From assembly GCF_020085105.1 (NCBI RefSeq), contig NC_058051.1:21837955-21901954 (forward strand): a stretch of DNA of 64,000 nt. Reading direction: 5' to 3'. Position 1 is the stretch's first letter; every line of letters starts with the position of its first letter. This DNA comes from Siniperca chuatsi. Its lineage: Eukaryota; Chordata; Actinopteri; Centrarchiformes; Sinipercidae. The notes below the pieces were generated by a model. That model worked only from the letters and a program-made list of their open reading frames with translations, was not told where the DNA came from and did not search any database. A program made the translations under genes and the position numbers. This document shows positions 25,301 to 35,340 of the stretch, one piece after another.

Positions 25301-28300
25301 ATCCCAAAATAAGTTTGTGTCCAAAGGATGTTATGGACGAGGATACATTACAGTTTTTTTGTGGACTCAGATATTCAGCCGCTACATTATCCATGCAAGA
25401 GGATATGGCTGGCGGGGATCATCCAGAACCTGAGCCGCTGAGGGCAAACACCGACTGGTAGTGCCTTTGCTCAAATTGCCCTCCGATGCCAACAGAAACA
25501 GAATCATTCTGCTGCAATAAAGTTCAGCATGGGCAGCTTTTGTTGGATGACGTCGCTGTCGGCAACCTCCTGTGTGTGCGTTACTATGCATGAAAGTTTT
25601 ACTCATCACTTGGACAGAGGTTTGCTGAAGACCTTCTTCATGATCCCAAAGATAAATTGGAAAAGACCAGCAGGGCTGAGAGGGCAGATGAGTGAGTATT
25701 TCTGTCACATAGCACTATGTTATGGCCAACAAAGTAATCAGCTAACGTTCGGGTGATGTTAGACTAATGTTGTAATGTTGCGGGACAGTCAAGAGAAACT
25801 GTGTGAATGTTAAGCCTCAATTAATGCCAATGAAACAACTAGAGTAGTATGTTGGAACTGTTTTTTCATGTTTTGTGGAACTTTATTAACGTTAAGACGG
25901 TGTAGTCCCTCATTTGTCCAGGAGTGTTCCATTGTAGAAAAGGTTTCAGTTGTAGTCATCTGGACACTGTTTTCAGAATCAAGACGTTTCGGCTCCCATC
26001 CGGAAGTCATTCTCAATTGATTAACGTTACTGCAGCAGCTAGCCAGAGCATCTTTGTGCTAGCATTTACCTTGTTGTTATACTGAAGCCCATTCTGCTGG
26101 TATGTGTGTATGTGTTGCTGCTTTATGTAAATGTACTTGATAGACATGCCCTGAAGGTAACGATATAGCTATGTGTGAAAAAGAAAAGGTCAAACTGCAG
26201 GAATTAATTTGCTTGGCGATGTTGAGTAACTTAGATTAGCACGCAGCAGCTAGCTTGCTCAGACCATAAAGCTGTAAAGCTGGGGAGTGAGGCAAGGCTA
26301 ATACAGATCAGATTCCTGCTCAAACATGTAGGGTGGTCAAGTTTTTGGTTTAGAAGCGGTTATTGTGGTGATATTAACGGTAGAAGTGCAGCAAGACTCG
26401 GTTAGCTTGTTATACAAAAAAACGCTGGATGAGCGTGGGTTTGAGAAGCTCACGGGCAATGCATCCTGGTACATGAAGGCAGTGCAGGCAGGCTCTGCTG
26501 GCAGTGCCGCTGAGGAGAACTCGGCTTTCTCTGTCAATATAGCATGCACTGAGGAATTTATTGCTTCAATGGATTACATTTACCATCAACACTGACTGGA
26601 CATCCACATAAAAAGTTTCCCTTTACCTTCTGCAACAATAGCAAAACATTTTCATAGCAACATATCTGATAATTCCCGATATGACCAAGGAGCCACAGTT
26701 GATCAACGAGCCTTAGCAACAGCCCCATGACCAATGACTGGTGAGTGAGTCACCCAGCTGAACTATGGTCACAACAATTCCATAACACAGTTCTATCTGG
26801 AAATACTTCACCCAGTCATGCAAGGATAATAGTGTACCAAGGGGAATGAGGACTTACAACCATGGCCTGTTGCCCTGGAAACAGTATCCCATCCTTTTTA
26901 TATATCTGAGTTACGTGCCTAGTCTACACCCTTCAAAAGACATAACAGGACAGGGTAGAGCTATTATTAGGCACATGCTGACACAGCACAAGTTAAGTGA
27001 TTTACAGACAGGAACCTAATGTGACATGAGTGATGCATCGCCAGTCTGCTTCTTAAAGTTGCAGGAAGGCAACTGGGATAGATTAATTGGCAGACTTTCA
27101 ATATCACTCTCACTTTATGATCTTTGAAGGCAAAAACTAATACCATGCATGCACTAATACTTCAGCAGCAAACTTTGCATTTCCATCGAACTGGAAACTG
27201 TGAGACTGGCATCCAGAGCCACATTTAATGGAAACCTTTTGACCATTTCAGTCCAAGTTGATAATTTCAGTCCATACAGTTCCAAACTCTACTCACACAT
27301 CCATCTATGCACTTTAGCTCTCAAACACAACACAAACAAACTCACTGAGCCCATTGCCACACCAAATTAGCATAAATAAGTCTTACCACCTACCTTGCTG
27401 TGAGGAGCGGTAGGATCCCATGGGCCTCTGAGACATCATACTGTTTCCTTGACTGCCCTGACCCATCATGCCCATGGCCTGCTGTCCCTGATAATGTTGG
27501 CCCCCAGCCTGGGCTGAGGAGTAGTGTGGAGTGGCAGACTGTTGGTGCATCATGGTGACTGGAAAGGAGGTTTATTGGGGGGGGGGGAGATATCTCATAC
27601 ATTAATATACACAGATACACTCTATGCACATACTAGAGTGTGGAATTGAATTAGCATTCAACAGCATACACAGCATTCTCAGAAATGATACTTGCAGAAA
27701 TGTGCATAATTAAACTGACAAATAAACAAATGTTGAAAGAGGTCAATGGCAATAAGGGCACAGGGTAAAGCCAAAAGGGGTCCATACATGGGTCTCTTAA
27801 AGAAAAAATTTCTTTGAAGATATGTTTTAAAGATGCTGCTCTGAAGTATATATGCAAACAAAGCCAATGAAGTCAGTGCATAAACAGAGGTACAGTAAAT
27901 ACACATGGACATCCAGGGAGAGGAGGGCTGCATCTCAGGGTCAGGAGTCGGAGATGTAAGAGAGGTAAAGCCTGGAGCAGGAGGAAGGGAGGAGGCACCC
28001 CTCTGATGAACTGAATGTGTTTGCTTATTTTGATGGTTACCCTGGACTAGGAGGGAACTTACAGACTGATGAATGCAGATATGCATGTGAGCAAATGTTT
28101 TAAGCAAGATCAACAAGGCGTCTGTCATGAACACATTCAGAGGTATTTCAGAAATCATCCAACTCTTTTACCATATGGTTTCTACCTGACCCTGAACACT
28201 TGAAATGCATTACTTTCATCACTCCCTTCCTCTAAATGCCAAATCCTTGCAACATACCGAAATAACAAAATTAAAATAAATGAGGAATATTGCATCTTAA

Positions 28301-30703
28301 GAGTATAAGGTTTATGATAATCAAGTCCTAAGTGTTTTGGTGTGTCCAATTCATATGCCTGAAATTATTCCTTTCCATGAAAATGGACCAATTTCTGATG
28401 ATTAGGCTCCTCTAGACCTGGCTCACCTTGGTTAGACTGCATGTTGAGGTTGCTGCGGGAGGAGGAGGAGGAAGAGGAGGAAGTGGAGGAAGAAGAGGAG
28501 GAAGAGCCATAGCCAGGCCCAGGGCCCTGGATCATGCTGCCCTGGGAGGAGGGTGCAGCGTGGCTGTAGCCGGAGGCTGAGGCTGAGCTACCGTAGCTGC
28601 TGGCTGGCAGGCTGAGGGATGCGGAGGGAATAGCCGACTGCACCTGACCAGACTGCTGCTGCATGGGGGCATGGCTGGGGCCTGACGACACACACGCACA
28701 GTCAGTGCAGCCAGCCCACGTTCCCATGTGGTGCCATAGCATGCTAATCATGGGCCCACATTCAGTTCATCTTAACAGGAAGCGTGCATGGTTGTATAAG
28801 GATTGAGTAATGATTGTTAATGATGTGTGTAAAAATGAATTAGAAACAAAAAGAAAGAAAAAGTCGCTATAGCCACAAACAAATCTGATAATCAGACCAT
28901 TAGCTGAACATAAGACCACAGATATTTACAGAAGACAATAAAGAAGCGAGACATTGTGACAGACTTGGTATTATATCTGCAGACAAACATGCCGCAAAGT
29001 CAGGATCAGATGAGCACCCAAGACAAGGGACGGACAAGATGGAGCTTTACTGTATGTTAGCACACAAAGTCTAGGTTTGTGTGGAAAACAAAGTTCATGT
29101 GGGCCAGAGTTTATCTGTAAAATGCACATTTGTGTTCAAATCTCACCATTGCTCATTTGGCTCTGCATCATTGATGTGGGGGGCAGTCCTGGTGCTATGT
29201 TGTCATTGAGGTTGCTTGGAGCGTGTCCCCCACTCTGGCCCATCCCTCCGGGACCCATGGACATGTTGGGATTAGGAGGCTATAAAGTAAAAAATATAGT
29301 AAATCAATCAAGACTAGGTGTCCTAATTGCTGTCCTCAATGTCCTCATGCTCCTATTTTATATTGAAATTAATGTTTGCTTCTGTGCCATATAAAATGAG
29401 TTTAGTCTACCAAAAGACTATGTTCTCAAAATGAATTTATTATGAACATTTAAAAAAGGAGAGAAGGTGAGGGAAGTGATGGGAAGGAGGGACAAGAATG
29501 AATCTGATGAAGATGGGAAATCTGCTGTGTTACTTGTTCCTGAAACCTCATGAAGGACTCACTGCAGGTAGTAGTGACTGCATGTTCTGATTCGAGTCTG
29601 CTATTGTGGCCAAGTAAACAAGATTTCTGTGCAGGATCTGCTGATACCTGTCATAAAGGGGAAATGAAATGTAGCTTTATTTACTCACTTTTGCCTTAAT
29701 ATGACATTTACAAGGCATCAGTCAGGAATACAAAAAATAACACTTACTGTGTGCATTCAGCTGTCTTGCCTTTGCTTTGGTAATCCATTATACATTGTAT
29801 TAAATGATGATTTTCATCCAGCATCTTTGAGAGACAAAACAACTTAAGTTCACAGTATCTCAAGTTACAGTGGATGGTAAATGACACACAAAGATATGTC
29901 CTATTAAGACATTGTAGTGATGTTGTCCTGGATTCTCAGAACATTTTTTCTGGGTCAGTTTTTTTCATAATGGAGCCAAATGAAACAGCAGCTTCTCACA
30001 GTCTTTATTTAGGACATCGTTTGAAAGTCCCTGTCTCAAGGATGGGTGGTTTTTACCAGAAACATCCGCACAAACGGTTCAGTCAAGGATTTAAGCAGCA
30101 GCAGTCTGAGAAGAATAGGGCTCAGGGTTGTCCTGTGTTGCTCAGTTTCCCTCCATCCTAACCGACCATGCCTTTCTCAGTGGATGCTCATTAACGTTTG
30201 TGCAACAAAGTGGTTGTTCATAATTACCATTCAAACGTAATAGGACGCTGTCTGACAAGGAACTGGCACCTATAACTAATAAAAACCAGTAAAGCCGTTT
30301 GCTTTAAAATTCTTGCAAACAAGTCACAAAATTTAAAGCTGATATCTAATTTCACATGCAAAACATTATTCATCATTCGTCAGGAAAAAGTAGCGAGAAT
30401 AACAGCATCACAAGGAAACCGCTCCAGCCAGTGTTGAGCCTATAAAAACGGTCGCCTACGTCGCCGTCGTGGCTTTGTTTGGTTCGCACCTTCAACTGAC
30501 TGGAACGTTACAATACCAGTTGCCATTTCTTCTCATATTCACCACAGGCTACTTTCACTGCACTAGCGGCGGACCGCACACTCCCATCCAGACAAAAATA
30601 TTTAGTCACAAACGCCGCGACTCAAGATTTTTACCTTTTGAATCGTTTGCTGTGTCACCTCCCCTTTACTCCTGGGGCGCGCCGATGAAAATGCCACCGA
30701 CAT
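22393..30703 (-). CDS. ss18l1: SS18-like protein 1 (CREST), 11 exons
   Basis: Calcium-responsive transactivator, a subunit of neuronal BAF (SWI/SNF) complexes in the nucleus. Exons in coding order: 30703-30635, 29824-29748, 29647-29563, 29279-29147, 28681-28427, 27558-27394, 24313-24212, 23682-23590, 23427-23308, 23214-23087, 22419-22393. Frame is continuous (about 417 aa; human 396). The SNH domain fills the N-terminus (MSVAFSSARPR, KGEVTQQTIQK, MLDENHHLIQC, HRNLVYLATIADSNQNMQS). The rest is the Q/P/G/Y-rich transactivation tail with repeated QYxQQ, EFYGEQYGH and SFDESSQHYYEGG, ending GQYGNYQQ encoded by a 9-codon last exon. Nearly all tail exons are in phase 1 and begin in a Gly codon, an arrangement that allows exon skipping. 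Exon 5 has an expanded serine tract (28457-28506). SS18 is the alternative paralogue, but the TQQTIQK start and synteny favour ss18l1. Confidence 0.95.
22787..22918 (+). repeat. Fish L2-like 3' tail in ss18l1 intron 10
   Basis: The phrases 'tttgttgggtctctgtaatt', 'gtacggtctagacctgctct' and 'ggcgctatataaataaaatt' followed by ttgaattgaactgaa form a standard fish L2-type 3' end. It is antisense to ss18l1. Confidence 0.7.
25140..26600. other. Unidentified CpG-containing block inside ss18l1 intron 6
   Basis: This part of a 3.1-kb intron is unlike its AT-rich flanks. It has many CpGs (acgtaattggaggtacgtac, cttccgcgtctgg, atgacgtcgctgtcgg) and two short + strand frames: a 45-codon one from the ATG at 25296 (MASQNKFVSKG...) and one at 26365-26595 (MVILTVEVQQDS...). 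Neither frame is recognised. It may be a nonautonomous transposon with exon-like debris or an intronic promoter. Retroposon-like repeat copy 2 is inserted at 25895-26019. Confidence 0.35.
25895..26019 (-). repeat. Retroposon-like repeat, copy 2 (colinear form)
   Basis: Direct repeats attaacgtta (25885-25894 and 26020-26029) flank a 125-bp unit that starts agacggtgtagtccctcatt and ends tctcaattg on the + strand. Unlike copies 1 and 3 it has no internal inversion, so it gives the simplest view of the parent sequence. Confidence 0.75.
28457..28506 (-). repeat. Coding serine-codon microsatellite in ss18l1 exon 5
   Basis: An AGG/AGA-rich run on the + strand encodes on the minus strand 7 Ser, Thr, then 8 Ser. 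It lies in the low-complexity transactivation region and is probably variable in length between fishes. Confidence 0.85.
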
Positions 30704-31376
30704 TTTGTCATATGGGAAATAAAAGCGCTTCTTTTATTCTAATATTTATTATCTTGAGCGCAGCCCTCTATTTGGTTACATAGTTTGTCCATTACCAAGA
30801 AACGGGGGTATTGACAATGCCATCTCTGTCATGAAGGAAGGAAAATTAGAAAACACTGGATTTCTCTTAATGTAATTAAACACATGTTTCTGTTGAAAGT
30901 ATTATTTATGGTCTGCATGCAAATAACGACACGGTTAATAAACTGTTACAGGATTGGGGAAAAACCCTCCCCCTCAGTTTTTGGTATAACCCAGACAGTG
31001 AGTAGCCTACCACTGTCCCTCACTGTAGAGGGGGTATCCGTTGATTCATGAAAGGAAGTCAGTCCACATTGTACACGCTGCTGGGAAAGAACTGAAAATT
31101 CTCATGTCGACATTTGTTACAATATCGCATGCACAGACATCTGCCGAGCGTTTTCCTCTCAAGGTTACAGGGAGGTCTGCACACTTTTCATATCAAGCGA
31201 CCCACCTAAGATGTTGTGTTGCTTGTGACCGCGTTTACAGCATGTTGAGCAAAATCATCTACACATTAGGACCCAAACTTTACATGTTTAAAGCTCCTCT
31301 GTCACTGACTAATATGACCACAATGTAATGTGAAGTACCCTCAGAGACCAGAGACAAGTGCATCAGCAATTTCCAG
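30704..31376. promoter_or_regulatory. ss18l1 upstream region and spacer to lsm14b
   Basis: Only about 670 bp separate the ss18l1 start codon from the probable lsm14b poly(A) signal. The sequence holds moderate CpG content near the ss18l1 start and no TATA box at a convincing distance. No gene fits between, so psma7, which lies between the human orthologues, is absent here. Confidence 0.45.
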
Positions 31377-31382
31377 TTTATT
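31377..31382 (-). terminator. Candidate poly(A) signal of lsm14b
   Basis: The + strand tttatt gives AATAAA on the minus strand about 590 bp downstream of the lsm14b stop. It would leave an AU-rich 3' UTR of ordinary length. Confidence 0.45.
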
Positions 31383-31967
31383 TACATCAGTCTCACTTGT
31401 TGCTTCAATGTGGCAGAATAAAGCAATACACACAAATTTAGCCTTTAAATACATTTAAGTATAGTTCATTTCATGATAATATTTATATAGTTTACAACGT
31501 TTGTTCATGAAATAAATGTACAAATTATGATGAGTACTCCTCCCAGGAGGCAAAGCCAAGTACTTTTAAACATGAAACAAATACATTTTAGGAAAGAAAT
31601 GCTTCCAAAATAGCAGAAAATAACAGAAACTTAAACAGTCACTTCCCATTTAATTGGAAAAAAAGAAAAGAAAAATTAACTCTTCTGGCAAACATTCTGA
31701 GGGGGTAAAAAATAAAATAAATGTATATTGTCACATACAGTGGACCATGGATCTATATTCAAAATGGGGCCAAATAAATAATAATGGGGCAGGATAACTG
31801 CCTCAGGGAGAAAAACGTGAAAATATGCTTCTTCATACAGTGCCAAGAGTGCTGCTTTTGCTGATCATCTTCATAATGGGTAACACACAATCCCATTTGT
31901 TATACATAAGCAAAACAATCATTGGAGGATGGGGTTGCTTTAGTGCCTTGGTATCAAACTCTGACCT

Positions 31968-33976
31968 TTACAGCCTCCCACTCCTGGTTCTGTAAGAAGA
32001 AAGAGTCTGAGCAATGCCCCGTCCTCTTCGTCCAGTATATCCACCTCTGAAGCCTTGGCCCCTCAGGAACCGTCCAGGGACCCCGAAAGTCTCCAGATTG
32101 CGCTTCCGCTCCTCTGCCCATGTTAGTCTGAAACCGTTGGTTGACACAAAAAAAAAAAAAAAAAAGAGGCACAAGCCTGTAGCTCTACATACAGGAGAAA
32201 CTAGTGTTTGAATATCGATAAAGGCCACTAGTTTACCTGAACTTCTTATCAGATGAGATGTTGTCAAAGAAAGACTTTGCTTTGTCGTAGTAGCATTTTG
32301 GTCCAAAAAGAGCATTCTCTACAGTGGAGTGCAGTTCCTCTTTTTCTCTCTCTTCTTCCTCATGATTTCCATCTGCAGATAGAAACATGTACTGTAGCCT
32401 TGAAGGATACGCTATGAAAGACCAAGCTAGAGGACTGTGTCTAAAAACAGGGAGATTCAATGATTTTCAATTAGTGCTCATGTATTTCCCCCTATCCCAA
32501 ATCCTAACCTCGATAATTTAAAAAACACATACTGAGCAATAGCAAATCTGTTTCTCACTCGACTTTTCCTGATTTCGAGTTTGTTTCTGTGTAAAATGCA
32601 AGAATCTGTGCCAAAATGGAAAAATGGAAACAAATCTTTGCACATGTGTATGGAAAAGACAGATCATATGATAAGTCATGACAAAGTGCTGTCATCGCTG
32701 CCACTATGGTGACCACATACTGGTGCCAGAATCAGTCAGTCAGTCTTGCTACTGCTGAGCAAAGACCTACAATTTAGAGGATTTTGAGTTTTCCTGAAAA
32801 ACAGAGTATTAATAACTTCATGTCATAGTATGACACAATAAGGTTTAAACTGACAGTGTGGGCCTTAAATGTCACTTAATTTACTGTCAAAAAACACAAG
32901 ATTAAAATGGTGCTTTTGTGGTCACTTGAGCTGATCAACCAACCTTTCATATTCATCCTGTCCTGCACCTCCCTCTCCAGCTCCTCCTTAATAAACTGAG
33001 CATTTGAGGAATCAAAATCAAAGTCTGTGTCAAACTTAAGGATGGCAGATGGAACATTAGCCACCATCAGCTGGCCTCTACTACGGTTCCTGCGCCTCCG
33101 AGCGCCTAAGATGGATTAAAAAAAAAAAAAAAAATGCATTGAATGTTAATAGGAATTTTTATTTGTATCCAGAAAAAGTCAGATTCTCACTCTTTTACAA
33201 ACCTGTACGTTTCACAATTACCTTGTCTTCTTCTGGGTGGTGGCCCGTTTTCATAATTCTGCCGCCAAGTTTCCTGCCGAGCACTGGGCACACCTGGGCC
33301 TGACTTCACTTAAAATTAAAAAAAAACAAAAAAAAAAACATTTACATTAACCTATACGATTGCTTGCAGTTGCACAAATAGAATTCCCTGAACAGTTTGT
33401 GAATTGTTTTAAGACTGTTAATAAATCCAAGCTGTTCACTTTCAGGTAAATTAGAGGATATAGTATTTTATTTTGCCTTTCATCACAGCAATTCTGTATG
33501 CTTACTGGTGGCTCCAGCGCCTCTTCTGGTCTGGGAACTCTCTCCTCTGGTCCTCTGGGGCCTCCTCTCCCACCACTGCTCCCGCTCCTGGGATGCAGTC
33601 AAACCTCTCCTCTGACCAGATCTTTCCACATTGAGGGTTTGAACAGCCTTTTCCACCATGGGCCCCCTTCGAACATGTAAGCCTGGAAGTATAGACCCTT
33701 AATGAAGAACACAACCACATACTGCAGTATGTAAACGATCTCCTTACAAGTATTCAGCTACACTAAGGGTATGGGTTTATGGTCAGTTTACAAGGAATAC
33801 ATTTGTGTTCAATGACTTACCAAGGCCAAGAGCTGCAGCATACTGTTGGTTAAGTAGAGAGCTGGCAGCAAGTTGGTTGTAGGCAGGCACCCTTAGTGGG
33901 CTAAATGGTCCACAAGCTGAGTAGAGGCCTGAAGAGCCTGCACTGGATGACTGAACAAGAGATGTTAAAAACAATT

Positions 33977-34029
<53 letters not shown>

Positions 34030-34498
34030 CATCCACTTTTAGGTTCTGTGGGGTGTGAGCCATGCTATTCTTGTATACCTGTATTATTGCAGGATCTGGG
34101 GGTAGGCCATGGTGAGATCTTGGAGGTTCACACAGTGTGATATCCTTAATATCACTTCCCCGGAAAGTGATGTACTCATAGATATCATCTTTGGGTGGTG
34201 TTGGTCTGTCAGTGGGTCGTCCCTCCGTTCCAAAACACTTGACTAGTTGAAAGAAAATGTTGGATAAAGCTAACAAAGTAGCATTTATGTTTCAACTATG
34301 CTGCTACAGTCTACAAAAAAAAAAGAAGAAGCAAAAAGCATCTTATTTTTGGACATGCATAGGCCTATACCACTCACCTTTTGCCAGCACTACTGTGGAA
34401 TTCACTTTATCAATTGTATACAAAATTCCCTCATAACGATTTTGGGCTTTTGAAATTAACCCTATTTTACAGCCAATGTAGGGTTTTGCGGAACTCAT
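31968..34498 (-). CDS. lsm14b: LSM14B (RAP55-family mRNP protein), 8 exons
   Basis: Cytoplasmic mRNA-binding translational repressor and P-body component (RAP55/Scd6 family). Exons in coding order: 34498-34378, 34242-34079, 33950-33821, 33682-33506, 33308-33222, 33105-32944, 32372-32237, 32127-31968 (about 378 aa; human LSM14B is 385). The LSm fold is at the N-terminus ([19 protein letters not shown], then [31 protein letters not shown]). The central part is Ser/Arg-rich. The DFDF box reads [16 protein letters not shown] and is followed by a Glu-rich helix. The FFD box is [13 protein letters not shown] and the TFG box [13 protein letters not shown]. The end is RGG-rich ([11 protein letters not shown]). 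All family boxes are intact. A 49-nt GT tract in coding sense lies 27 nt upstream of exon 3. Intron 6 uses a weak GTTGGT donor. LSM14A is the alternative paralogue, but length and synteny favour LSM14B. Confidence 0.94.
33978..34026. repeat. (AC)n microsatellite in lsm14b intron 2
   Basis: About 24 AC dinucleotides are seen directly. In the pre-mRNA they read as a (UG)n tract immediately upstream of the exon 3 acceptor. Confidence 0.95.
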
Positions 34499-35340
34499 GG
34501 CTAGAAAATAATCAGGACAATTGCATATAAATTTCTACAAAAACTCTCAAGAGGTGCCAGCATTGAAACCATGGAGCGACCAGAAACAATTTATAAGCGT
34601 CCTCAGGTGACTTGAAACCACGCCCACTGATTGAGGCTTGAACGCACCTGGCAATGAGTCAATCTCTAATTCACTGTCAGTCCCTGTGCTGAACTTTTCA
34701 TTTATGACTCATGATGTCTGATATTTAGCATAATTGAAAGTTGAGACTATTTGTAACATTTATTTGGACAGTGTGTGATATTTAGTTCTGGCAATTATTT
34801 TGATAACATTTCTCTGAATTTTATAAGAAGTTGCCAAAGATAATGCGCCCATCCACGTCACGAAGCCTGAGTAGCAAAAACAACTATGTAATCTGGTAAT
34901 TGTTTATCTGCGCTCTCAGGTTTGACATCCAGACAGCATAACATCACTGGTGTCTGTGAGTGCTGAGGCAGCTGCTGCGGGTCTCTCGGAAAAAAATAGC
35001 ACCAACGCAGCCATTTTGAGTCGTCTATGATAAAGTCAAATGGATACAAAATGCTTGGATACTGTGCATACATCTGCAAAAACATTTTATACCACACAGA
35101 CACTCTCTCAGAGAGTCTCCTCAATGTGATAAAGTCCCACCAGGAGCAGCTCTGTGAGTGGTGTCGTTGTTTTCCCGTAGAACTGACAGACAGCGCTGAC
35201 ACTCTACAATGCAGCTCACAACCATTTGTTCCTACATTTATTTTCTACAAGGAACCAATCACAGCGCCTGGTACGTTCGCGTCACTGAGGGTTCAGCCAA
35301 TCGGCGCATGCGTCTCACGAGCGAGCGTAGCTGGGCAAAG
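34499..35340. promoter_or_regulatory. Bidirectional lsm14b / taf4 promoter region
   Basis: The two genes diverge from this ~840-bp interval. Near taf4 are two CCAAT motifs (35265-35269 and 35297-35301) and a perfect NRF1-like core gcgcatgcg at 35304-35312, only about 30 bp before the taf4 ATG. No TATA box is apparent. This is the usual make-up of a shared housekeeping promoter. Actual start sites are inferred. Confidence 0.6.
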
